From Flavobacteriaceae bacterium PS02337 (lineage in GTDB: Bacteria; Bacteroidota; Bacteroidia; Flavobacteriales; Flavobacteriaceae), in the NCBI GenBank assembly GCA_029959285.1, contig JASCOE010000012.1, positions 1 through 64,000 of the forward strand: 64,000 nucleotides of DNA, given 5' to 3'. Position numbers and translations under genes: made by a program. Positions 8,093-15,719 of the stretch are shown here, one piece after another. Numbering within the stretch: the first letter of the stretch is position 1; the number at the start of each line of letters is the position of its first letter. The notes under the pieces were generated by a model that saw only the letters and a list, made by a program, of their open reading frames with translations, did not search any database and was not told the origin of the DNA.

Positions 8093-9139
8093 ATGAACCT
8101 ACCTTACTCTAATAATTTACCCGTGAATAAACTAGCAGCGGTATTTTCAAGTACATCTGCTACTTATAAATTCTACTGGTTTCTAGCAATTCTCGAATTA
8201 GTAGAGAAAGATATTTTTTATATTGAGAAAAAGAAAATATTCTCAAAGATGATTAGTAATTCATGGTATACTATTAATTATTTTCAAGTATCTTTTGGTA
8301 AGCAAGATCTTATTCAAGATTCAGTGCGAACAATTTTAGAAATTGAGAACATTACAATAAATGAAAATAAAGATATAATAAATGCAATTCTAGAAAATAC
8401 TACTAAAATTGATACTCTCAAAATATTAAATCATTTTGACAAAAATGTACCACATTGGTTCATTTCATCTTGGTTTTCTGGCAATCGTAAAGATATTTAC
8501 TCTCTTTCTCAAAATTTTGATCATGGTTGTCTTTACCGTTTAGAAAAAGATCATATAGAGATAAATCCCATTTGGATCTCGTATTTAAAATTAAATTCAA
8601 AAATACTCAAAGACTTTTGTTATTGGAATTTATCACTTTTTCTTCAGAAAAGAAATCCAAATGTTCCGGATATTCCAAATAAAATATGTAGAACTTTGGG
8701 AAGGAATTCTTTGTTGAAACAAATGAATGAATATTGGAAAATAGTTTTTATTGAATTAGGAGCAATAGATTGTATTTTTACCAATAAAAAACTAATTTTT
8801 GAAGAAAAAAAATATGCTTTAGATCATTTTGTACCACATGCATTTGTTTCTCATGATTTAATTTGGAATTTAATTCCAATCGATAAAACTTTTAATTCTT
8901 CGAAAAGTGATAAGCTTCCATTGCTAGATAAGTATTTTGATAAGTTTTACATACTGCAAGAAACAGCTTATGAAATAGTAAAAAGTTATAATCCAAAGAA
9001 TAAATATTTGGAAGAATATCTTAATATTTTTCCGGATTTAGATTCTCGTAGCGGATTTGACTATTTGCAGTATAAAGAAACCATTCAGCCTTTGATAACT
9101 ATTGCAAGTAATAATGGTTTTTCTTATATGAAAGGTTAA
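8093..9139 (+). CDS. HNH endonuclease domain protein
   Basis: The 348-residue protein has an HNH-type block at residues 227-275: a cysteine in CIFTNKK, then YALDHFVPHAF with D244 and H245, then LIWNLIPIDKTFNSSKSDKLP with N259 and N268. The second cysteine of a usual zinc pair is replaced by N, so structural zinc may be absent. The first 200 residues are a helical region rich in aromatic residues without a known domain, possibly a target-recognition module. It stands alone with about 210 bp of very AT-rich DNA upstream. The DHFVPxxFVxHDxxWNL form is familiar from accessory and defence islands. Confidence 0.7.
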   Translation: MNLPYSNNLPVNKLAAVFSSTSATYKFYWFLAILELVEKDIFYIEKKKIFSKMISNSWYTINYFQVSFGKQDLIQDSVRTILEIENITINENKDIINAILENTTKIDTLKILNHFDKNVPHWFISSWFSGNRKDIYSLSQNFDHGCLYRLEKDHIEINPIWISYLKLNSKILKDFCYWNLSLFLQKRNPNVPDIPNKICRTLGRNSLLKQMNEYWKIVFIELGAIDCIFTNKKLIFEEKKYALDHFVPHAFVSHDLIWNLIPIDKTFNSSKSDKLPLLDKYFDKFYILQETAYEIVKSYNPKNKYLEEYLNIFPDLDSRSGFDYLQYKETIQPLITIASNNGFSYMKG

Positions 9140-9176
9140 ATAGTAATTTCCAAAAACTGGAATATTTTAGAAAAAA

Positions 9177-9203
9177 AGGACTTTCAAAAGATTGAAAGTC
9201 CCA
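9177..9203 (-). terminator. Terminator of the histone H1-like gene
   Basis: On the minus strand, gggactttcaat and ttgaaagtcc form a strong stem around a short loop and are followed by a run of seven T. It lies 24 bp after the stop of the 58-residue gene. It may also slow transcription from the HNH gene, but the T tract favours the minus strand. Confidence 0.75.
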
Positions 9204-9226
9204 AATAAATAAAGTAAGAATTAATT

Positions 9227-9403
9227 TTATTTTTTAGATTCTTCAATAGAAACTTTTCTAAACTCTTTCAATAGTTTTTCGATTTCTAAAGTTGATTTGC
9301 GTGCTCTTGCCCCGGCAGCTTTAACTCCTTTTTCAATAAGAGAATCTGATTCTGTTTTAAATGTTTCAATTTCGGCGTTAATTTTCGCAACTAAATCTTT
9401 CAT
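9227..9403 (-). CDS. Histone H1-like small basic protein, 58 aa
   Basis: The protein begins MKDLVAKINAEIETFKTESD and continues with a lysine/arginine-rich helix containing GVKAAGARARKSTLEIEKL. This matches the short histone H1/Hc1-like nucleoid proteins of Flavobacteriia. It is probably a DNA-compacting or nucleoid-associated factor. The gene has a convincing promoter at 9431-9460 and its own terminator, so it is a single-gene unit. The confident start is the ATG whose complement is at 9401-9403. It resembles core-genome genes, so the accessory segment may be interrupted or end near here. Confidence 0.8.
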   Translation of the reverse strand: MKDLVAKINAEIETFKTESDSLIEKGVKAAGARARKSTLEIEKLLKEFRKVSIEESKK

Positions 9404-9430
9404 AATATGATTTTTAATAATTTAAGAGCG

Positions 9431-9460
9431 CAAAAGTAAGGGTTTAGTTTGCAGATGCAA
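9431..9460 (-). promoter_or_regulatory. Promoter of the histone H1-like gene
   Basis: On the minus strand there is a TTG at 9460-9458, a 19-base spacer, and TACTTTTG at 9438-9431. This matches the Bacteroidota consensus TTG-N19-TAnnTTTG exactly. The start codon is 28 bases downstream. Confidence 0.7.
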
Positions 9461-9561
9461 GTTATCTTGATCGTTTATGTTATAAATTCACAAATATTAT
9501 ATATTAATTCTATTTACTATAATTTAGCCATTAAATACTTATGTAATAATTTATAAATACT

Positions 9562-10308
9562 ATGAAAAAAAATCTACTCGCCATTTTTCTTCTTCTTACT
9601 TTTTTAATTAACGCCCAAAATAGAGTGAATGATAAATTGCCAATAATAACAAAAAGTAATAGTGCATTAATCACGGCCACAGGCTGGCTAAAAAATCAAT
9701 CTGGACAATGGATTAGTGGTAAAAATAAAATTCCACAAGATTTAGGTGAGGACCAAAAAATACTTGGTAATTATGAAGGATACGGACTTGGTAATGATAA
9801 TTTTACATCTCTTGAAATTAAAGATCTAATTATTGCCGACAGCACATACGCAATTTTAATAAAAAAATATAGAGATGGTTATTACACTTATAGTTCAATA
9901 AAAAAGGGCTGGAATAATATATCAGGCTACAAATATTTTGTGTTCTCAAAAAGTGAATTAGCCAAATTGAAAGATGTAAAAAGTGATAGTTTGAGCGTAA
10001 TAACTTTTAAAATTTTAAGTAAAGGTCATGTGTCGTCTGTTAACCCAGCAACCTTTATTGATAATATTATTGCAAAAGATATTGTAAAGGAAATGCAAGG
10101 GAATAAATATCCCGAATATGACGACATACTAAATCCTGTGCTAGGTTTTAATATTCATTATTTTAAAGTTAAAAATATAGTTCAGTTTATTTTTTATGAT
10201 GAACCTTTATTTTTCCTCGATGGAAATTTCAATAAGGACGATAAAGAAACTAGAGTCTATTATGAAACAGATGCCACGACTTTTAAAAAGTTTTTAAATT
10301 TTGGATAA
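9562..10308 (+). CDS. Secreted protein of unknown function, 248 aa
   Basis: The first 18 residues, ending LLTFLINAQ, form a typical Flavobacterium signal peptide with cleavage after A-Q. The mature part has repeated aromatic and lysine-rich segments (TATGWLKNQSGQWISGKNKIP, then a block on YKYFVFSKSELAKL), suggesting a mostly beta periplasmic or surface protein. No catalytic motif or known domain was recognised. A clear terminator follows at 10327-10362, so it is monocistronic. Confidence 0.7.
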   Translation: MKKNLLAIFLLLTFLINAQNRVNDKLPIITKSNSALITATGWLKNQSGQWISGKNKIPQDLGEDQKILGNYEGYGLGNDNFTSLEIKDLIIADSTYAILIKKYRDGYYTYSSIKKGWNNISGYKYFVFSKSELAKLKDVKSDSLSVITFKILSKGHVSSVNPATFIDNIIAKDIVKEMQGNKYPEYDDILNPVLGFNIHYFKVKNIVQFIFYDEPLFFLDGNFNKDDKETRVYYETDATTFKKFLNFG

Positions 10309-10326
10309 CTAATTATTAGTTAATAC

Positions 10327-10362
10327 AAAAAAGCCGACATCATTTTAGATATCGGCTTTTTT
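10327..10362 (+). terminator. Terminator of the secreted-protein gene
   Basis: aaaaaagccga and tcggctttttt form the stem, ending in a T run 19 bases after the gene's stop codon. The A-run on the other side means it could also work for the small minus-strand frame at 10368. Confidence 0.75.
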
Positions 10363-10367
10363 GTGGT

Positions 10368-10472
10368 TTACAGCATTTTTAACAGTGCTTCTATAATAAA
10401 GATAGCTGCCGCAATTCCTTGTGCAGTATCTATTATTATCTTAAACCAATTATGAGGATTTTTCTTGTCCAT
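10368..10472 (-). CDS. Possible 34-residue membrane peptide
   Basis: The frame reads MDKKNPHNWFKIIIDTAQGI and then AAAIFIIEALLKML. A charged N-terminus is followed by one long hydrophobic helix, as in small type I toxins, holin-like or other membrane peptides. The stop codon lies directly beside the bidirectional hairpin at 10327-10362. There is no homology evidence from here, so it could be a chance frame. Confidence 0.4.
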   Translation of the reverse strand: MDKKNPHNWFKIIIDTAQGIAAAIFIIEALLKML

Positions 10473-10861
10473 TGCATAATTAATTTGTTTTACGTTATTT
10501 ATAAGGCTTTTGAGTGACTTTAAGTGTGCTAAAAATCCTTCGCTTTTGAGTTAATGATACTCAGTGCGATACCATTAAATCCAATAGACGAACAACAAGC
10601 CCGATTGTAAATGATATTGAATAACTATTTTTAAACGATTTTTATTTACTTTTCAGATTTACAATTAATATAGGAGCAGCAGGACCCCAGCCTTCTCGTA
10701 TTAGATGTGCGGACAAATCTTTCCAATAGTTTTTGAGTTAGTATCTTATAGAAATCAATTAAATTTATTTTGTACCTTATTTGTACCATATTTTTGTAAT
10801 GTGTTGATTTACATAGGTTGTTATTTTTGAAGAAGTAAAATAATTCTTCTTTAATGATAAT
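10473..10861. other. Gene-poor DNA, possible island edge
   Basis: About 390 bp without a credible open frame. The DNA between 10620 and 10850 contains TTTGTACC twice within 20 bases and a stretch of higher GC at about 10675-10725. No tRNA, integrase or clear attachment duplication is visible. Decayed coding sequence or an integration scar is possible. Confidence 0.4.
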
Positions 10862-10895
10862 GAAAAGCCGAGTCAGAAATGACTCGGCTTTTTTT
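10862..10895 (+). terminator. Strong terminator with no recognised gene upstream
   Basis: Arms aaaagccgagtca (10862-10874) and tgactcggctttt (10879-10891) pair perfectly around a gaaa tetraloop and end in a T run. There is no protein-coding gene in the 390 bp before it on the plus strand. A short non-coding RNA or a decayed gene may be what it terminates. Confidence 0.75.
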
Positions 10896-10918
10896 ATGGA
10901 TTTATTTGTAAAGGCATA

Positions 10919-10986
10919 CCGCAGTGCGTGTTTTACGTGGAATTTTGGATCTGTGTAAAACGTAGACGCACTGCGGTGCGTCTCTA
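10919..10986. repeat. Nested palindromic intergenic repeat
   Basis: The segment contains accgcagtgcgt near its left end and gacgcactgcggtgcgtc near its right end. These form a small palindrome nested in a larger inverted repeat (accgcagtgcgt versus acgcactgcggt). The motif is GC-rich for this genome and looks like a dispersed REP-type intergenic element. It precedes corA. Confidence 0.65.
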
Positions 10987-11066
10987 CAAATAATGGTGAT
11001 TAAATGATAATTGTCATTTCCTGTTCGAATTCTTTTTCGTAATATTACTATTGTAAATTTTTTTGA

Positions 11067-12140
11067 ATGAGAAAGATTAAATACAAGAAAGGACGCAAGC
11101 TGCAGCACATCACATTAGAGTATACAGGGACACACAAAGAGCAAGAAACCGAAATGCAACTTTTTGTATATGACGATGCAGATGTTGTTGAATACGATAA
11201 ATTTACGGTTCAAGCTTTAAATTCTTGTTTTGATTATACAAAAAACAATTGGCTCAATGTTCATGGTTTAAATGACATTAATCTTATTAAAACAATTGGC
11301 ACGCATTTTAAGCTCGATGATTTCTTACTTGCCGATATTTTAAATACAACTAAAAGAACCAAATTAGAAGAACAGCAAAATGTTTTATTTTTCAATATAA
11401 AATCACTTTTGCCTTCGGAATATTCAGATAATATAAGTGTAGAGCAAATTAGTTTTATTTTGAAAGATGGAATTTTAATATCTTTTCAAGAAAAACGAAG
11501 TGATTTCTTTACACATATTCGCGAACGTTTACGTACGCATGCAGGAATTGTGAGAACCAAAAAGGTAGATTATCTCTTGTATTTGCTTTTAGATGCTGTA
11601 ATGGAGAATTTCTATATTACAATTGAAGATGAAGAAGACAAAATTGAAGAATTAATTAATTTGACGAAAAAAGGGGCGGATCCAGTTATTTTAGAAAAAA
11701 TTGAGAATCATAGAGATAACTTTAATTTTTTGAAGCGTTCGATTGTGCCGCTTCGAGATTCTTTGTATTATCTTAAGACCATAAAAGATGATGACGAAAA
11801 TAACGGTCTTATTCAAAAAGATACGTTTAATTTCTTTATTAGGCTTCATCAGAAGAGTTTAGAACTTTTAGAGCAAATCGAATCAGATATGAGTTCTTTA
11901 GAAAGCGCGTCTAATTTTTATTTTTCGGAACAAAGCCGAAAAATGAATGAAATTATGAAAACGCTGACTATTATTTCTGCCATCTTTATTCCGCTGACTT
12001 TTATAGTTGGAGTTTACGGAATGAACTTTGAAAATATGCCAGAACTCAAAACAGAAAATGGCTATTTTGTAGTTATGGGAATTATGTTTTTGCTGGTAAT
12101 AGGCTTAATCGTTTATTTCAAGAAAAGACGTTGGTTTTAA
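11067..12140 (+). CDS. corA: Magnesium/cobalt transporter CorA
   Basis: CorA is a pentameric inner-membrane channel for Mg2+ and Co2+. The 357-residue protein has the family layout: a large cytoplasmic N-terminal domain, a long coiled stalk helix (about residues 190-300), and two C-terminal membrane helices. The signature YGMNF is at residues 317-321 at the end of the first membrane helix, and the protein finishes with a basic tail KKRRWF. The region 85-120 is acidic and mixed, as expected for the regulatory domain. It stands between a repeat and the pta gene and is probably transcribed alone. Confidence 0.93.
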   Translation: MRKIKYKKGRKLQHITLEYTGTHKEQETEMQLFVYDDADVVEYDKFTVQALNSCFDYTKNNWLNVHGLNDINLIKTIGTHFKLDDFLLADILNTTKRTKLEEQQNVLFFNIKSLLPSEYSDNISVEQISFILKDGILISFQEKRSDFFTHIRERLRTHAGIVRTKKVDYLLYLLLDAVMENFYITIEDEEDKIEELINLTKKGADPVILEKIENHRDNFNFLKRSIVPLRDSLYYLKTIKDDDENNGLIQKDTFNFFIRLHQKSLELLEQIESDMSSLESASNFYFSEQSRKMNEIMKTLTIISAIFIPLTFIVGVYGMNFENMPELKTENGYFVVMGIMFLLVIGLIVYFKKRRWF

Positions 12141-12173
12141 CGTTTATTTCAGCATAAAAAGAATTGAAATATC

Positions 12174-12181
12174 TAAATTTG
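12174..12181 (+). promoter_or_regulatory. -7 promoter element of pta
   Basis: TAAATTTG matches the Bacteroidota TAnnTTTG box and ends 25 bases before the pta ATG. No good TTG is found at the expected upstream distance, so the call rests on the -7 element alone. Confidence 0.4.
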
Positions 12182-12206
12182 TTATTTAGAATAAATATAA
12201 ATAATT

Positions 12207-14300
12207 ATGAGTAAAGCAATATATATAGCGACTAGTGATCATAATAGTGGTAAATCAATTATTACGCTCGGGTTGATGAGTATTTTGATTGGTAAAACTG
12301 CTAAAGTGGGTTATTTTAGGCCTATAATTGAAGATTTTGTAGATGGTGAAGTAGATAATCATATCGAAACAGTTTTGTCTTATTTTAACCTTGATATTCA
12401 GTTTGAAGATGCTTATGCAATTACCAAAAGCAGATTGATTAAAAAGAAAAATAAAGGAAAAATTGGAGAAGTTTTAGATTTAATTATTGAAAAATATAAA
12501 AAACTAGAAGAACGTTTTGATTTTGTTTTGGTTGAAGGAACAAGCTTTACGGGAGAAGGAACTTCAATCGAGTTAGATTTGAATGTCTTAATCGCCAAAA
12601 ACCTTGGAATTCCAACCATAATTGTAGGTTCTGGTGTTGGAAAAACGTTAGAAGAACTTTTAGACAGTTTGTATTTGGTTTACGATTCTTTCAAAGTAAA
12701 AGAAGTTGAGGTTTTATCGGTTTTTGCAAATAAAGTGCAACCTGAAAATATCGAATTGGTTACAAAAAGTTTGCAGAAAAGTTTACCACCAAATGTTCTA
12801 ATCAATACAATTCCGTTAATTTCGAGTTTGAACAATCCGACAATGCAGGAAATTGTAAACGAATTGAATGCTAAAGTTTTGTTTGGAGAAAATTATCTGA
12901 ATAACGAAATCGGTCATTTCAGCGTTGGTGCAATGCAACTTCATAATTACTTAGTTCACTTAAATGACAATGCTTTAGTAATTACTCCAGGAGATCGATC
13001 TGATATTATTTTAGGAGCTTTACAAGCGAATGAATCGGCAAATTATCCAACCATTTCTGGAATTATTCTAACTGGAAATATTGTACCTGAAGAAAGTATT
13101 TTGAAACTTATAGAAGGACTTTCAGCTATTGTTCCAATTATTGCTGTTGATGGTGGAACGTATCATATTACCAACAAAATTGGTTCTATAAAATCTGAGA
13201 TTTATGCTAACAATACTCATAAAATTGAAACTTCGATAACAACATTTGAGAAATACGTTAATAATGACGCATTATCAGAAAGATTAATCACTTTTGAAGC
13301 AGAAGGTATGACACCGAAAATGTTTCAATATAACATGGTTAAAAGAGCTAAACAGCACAGAAAACATATTGTATTGCCAGAAGGAAATGATGACCGAATT
13401 ATTACTGCGGCATCAAGATTGTTAGATATGGATGTTGTTGATATTTCTATTATTGGAGATAAAAAACAAATTGAAAATAAAGTGGTTGAGCTCGGAATTA
13501 CGCTTGATTTTTCAAAAGTAAATATCATCAATCCGAAAGAATCTGAACTTTATGAAGATTATGCCAATACCTATTACGAGCTTAGAAAAGCAAAAAATGT
13601 AAGCATTACAATGGCAAGAGATTTAATGGAAGATGTTTCGTATTTCGGAACTATGATGGTATACAAAGGTCACGCAGACGGAATGGTTTCTGGAGCAGCG
13701 CATACCACACAACATACGATTTTACCAGCTTTACAATTCATTAAAACAAAACCAAATTCATCGGTAGTTTCTTCCGTATTTTTTATGTGTTTAGAAGACC
13801 GCGTTTCTGTTTTTGGAGATTGCGCTATTAATCCAAACCCGACAGCAGAACAATTGGCAGAAATTGCTATTTCTTCTGCAGAATCTAGTTTGGCTTTCGG
13901 AATTGAACCTAAAATTGCCATGCTTTCTTATTCTTCTGGTTCATCTGGAAAAGGAGATGAAGTAGATAAAGTGAGAACTGCAACAGCAATTGTAAAAGAA
14001 AAAAGACCAGACTTAAAAATCGAAGGTCCAATTCAATACGATGCCGCAGTAGATTTAACTGTAGGAAAAAGCAAAATGCCAGATTCTGAAGTGGCAGGAC
14101 AGGCGAGTGTGCTTATTTTTCCAGATTTAAATACAGGAAATAATACCTATAAAGCCGTTCAGAGAGAAACTGGAGCTTTGGCAATCGGACCAATGTTACA
14201 AGGTTTAAATAAACCTGTAAATGATTTGAGTCGTGGTTGTACGGTTGATGATATTATTAATACAGTCGTAATTACAGCGATTCAAGCGCAAGGAATGTAA
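12207..14300 (+). CDS. pta: Phosphate acetyltransferase
   Basis: Pta interconverts acetyl-CoA and acetyl phosphate. At 697 residues it is the long form. An N-terminal BioD-like P-loop domain (ATSDHNSGKSI, residues 8-18) is followed by a DRTGG domain around 215-330 and the catalytic PTA_PTB domain from about 370 to the end. Catalytic-domain blocks include HRKHIVLPEGNDDRI, MVSGAAHTTQHTILPALQ and SGSSGKGDEVDKVRTA. It is followed by ackA after 121 bp, giving the standard acetate switch for overflow metabolism and acetyl-phosphate supply. Confidence 0.96.
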   Translation: MSKAIYIATSDHNSGKSIITLGLMSILIGKTAKVGYFRPIIEDFVDGEVDNHIETVLSYFNLDIQFEDAYAITKSRLIKKKNKGKIGEVLDLIIEKYKKLEERFDFVLVEGTSFTGEGTSIELDLNVLIAKNLGIPTIIVGSGVGKTLEELLDSLYLVYDSFKVKEVEVLSVFANKVQPENIELVTKSLQKSLPPNVLINTIPLISSLNNPTMQEIVNELNAKVLFGENYLNNEIGHFSVGAMQLHNYLVHLNDNALVITPGDRSDIILGALQANESANYPTISGIILTGNIVPEESILKLIEGLSAIVPIIAVDGGTYHITNKIGSIKSEIYANNTHKIETSITTFEKYVNNDALSERLITFEAEGMTPKMFQYNMVKRAKQHRKHIVLPEGNDDRIITAASRLLDMDVVDISIIGDKKQIENKVVELGITLDFSKVNIINPKESELYEDYANTYYELRKAKNVSITMARDLMEDVSYFGTMMVYKGHADGMVSGAAHTTQHTILPALQFIKTKPNSSVVSSVFFMCLEDRVSVFGDCAINPNPTAEQLAEIAISSAESSLAFGIEPKIAMLSYSSGSSGKGDEVDKVRTATAIVKEKRPDLKIEGPIQYDAAVDLTVGKSKMPDSEVAGQASVLIFPDLNTGNNTYKAVQRETGALAIGPMLQGLNKPVNDLSRGCTVDDIINTVVITAIQAQGM

Positions 14301-14421
14301 ATAATTATGAATTATGAATTATGAATTCTCGCTTTTAAAAATATAAAATAAAAAATTTTGAGTCTTTGAAGAAAAACTCAGCACCTTAGAAACTTAGCAT
14401 CTTAGCACCTTAAAAAAAGAA
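14301..14421. repeat. Short intergenic repeats between pta and ackA
   Basis: The spacer holds three tandem copies of attatgaatt-like units (about 14304-14327) and a run of CTTAG-containing units (cttagaaacttagcatcttag) just before ackA. Related CTTAGAACC units recur at about 53590-53625. They look like dispersed non-coding repeats, not a promoter or terminator. Confidence 0.55.
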
Positions 14422-15606
14422 ATGAAAATACTAATTATAAACTCAGGAAGTTCGTCAATTAAATATCAATTAATGGTTATGCCAGAAAACGAAGTAATTT
14501 GTTCTGGAATGATTGATAGAATTGGTTTAGAAACTTCAAATGTGACATTTAAAACTTCCAATGTTTCGCTAGAAGAAACGCTTCCAATTCCGAACCATAA
14601 AGTAGGTTTGCAGAAAGTAGCCAATATGCTTTTAGATGCTGAAAAAGGAGTTATTAAATCTACTTCAGAAATTGGCGCTGTTGGACATCGTGTCGTTCAT
14701 GGCGGAAGTGATTTTAGCGATACCGTAAAAATTGACGATAAAGTAAAAGCAAAAATTAAACAGCTTTTTGAATTGGCGCCTCTTCACAATCCTGCAAATT
14801 TAGAAGGAATTAATGTAGCAGAAGAAATTTTTAATTCTGCCGAACAGATTGCAGTTTTTGATACCGCTTTTCATCAAACCATGCCTGAAGTTGCTTATAA
14901 ATATGCAATTCCAAATTATCTACTGACAGAAAATAAAGTTCGTGTTTATGGTTTTCATGGAACAAGTCACAAATATGTTTCAGAAAAAGCGATTAATTAT
15001 TTAAAAGACAATTCAAAAATAATCACCATTCACTTAGGAAATGGTTGCAGTATGGCCGCTATTAAAGACGGAAAATGTATTGATACTTCAATGGGATTTT
15101 CGCCTTCAAATGGTTTAATTATGGGAACACGCGCTGGAGATATTGACCAATCAGTTGTTTTTTATATGATTAAAAATTTAGGTTATACTCCAGATGAAGT
15201 AAATGCTGTTTTACTAAAACAAAGTGGTATGTTAGGATTAACAGGATACAGTGATTTGCGTGATATTGAGGCAGAAGCAGAAAAAGGAAACAAAGATTGT
15301 CAGTTGGCATTGCAAATGAATGCTTATAGAATAAGAAAGACAATTGGTGCTTACACAGCCGCTTTAAACGGTTTGGATGCCATCGTATTTACAGCAGGAA
15401 TTGGCGAAAACTCTTCTTATATGCGTAATTTAATCTGTACAGATATGAATTATTTCGGAATTGAAATTGACAAAGAAAAAAATCAAATTCGTTCTAAAGA
15501 ATTAAGAGAAATCAATTCTGAAAATGCTACTGCAAAAGTTTTAGTTGTTCCGACAGATGAAGAGTACGAAATTGCGAATCAGGTTTTTCAATTACTGGAA
15601 AATTAA
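14422..15606 (+). CDS. ackA: Acetate kinase
   Basis: AckA transfers phosphate between acetyl phosphate and ADP, making acetate and ATP. The 394-residue length is typical. Signatures are the N-terminal phosphate-binding loop INSGSSSIKYQL (residues 5-16), GHRVVHGG, FDTAFHQTMP, YGFHGTSHKYVS and the C-terminal FTAGIGENS. It lies after pta, with a hairpin terminator at 15659-15687. Confidence 0.97.
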   Translation: MKILIINSGSSSIKYQLMVMPENEVICSGMIDRIGLETSNVTFKTSNVSLEETLPIPNHKVGLQKVANMLLDAEKGVIKSTSEIGAVGHRVVHGGSDFSDTVKIDDKVKAKIKQLFELAPLHNPANLEGINVAEEIFNSAEQIAVFDTAFHQTMPEVAYKYAIPNYLLTENKVRVYGFHGTSHKYVSEKAINYLKDNSKIITIHLGNGCSMAAIKDGKCIDTSMGFSPSNGLIMGTRAGDIDQSVVFYMIKNLGYTPDEVNAVLLKQSGMLGLTGYSDLRDIEAEAEKGNKDCQLALQMNAYRIRKTIGAYTAALNGLDAIVFTAGIGENSSYMRNLICTDMNYFGIEIDKEKNQIRSKELREINSENATAKVLVVPTDEEYEIANQVFQLLEN

Positions 15607-15658
15607 TAAAGTTTCAATCCATTCAAAAATGTAACTATTTTATTTCTAGATAGTAATA

Positions 15659-15687
15659 AAAAAAGCTTCCGTATTGGAAGCTTTTTT
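15659..15687 (+). terminator. Terminator of pta-ackA
   Basis: aaaaaagcttcc (15659-15670) and ggaagctttttt (15676-15687) pair perfectly around a 5-base loop. The hairpin is 53 bases after the ackA stop. Confidence 0.85.
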
Positions 15688-15719
15688 ACTTTTCGGAAAT
15701 TAAATTTTTGTGAGTATCT

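Noticed and set aside
1-10900. Possible prophage or integrative element
   Set aside because: No integrase, portal, capsid, conjugation or direct attachment duplication could be found, so only a defence-island reading is kept.
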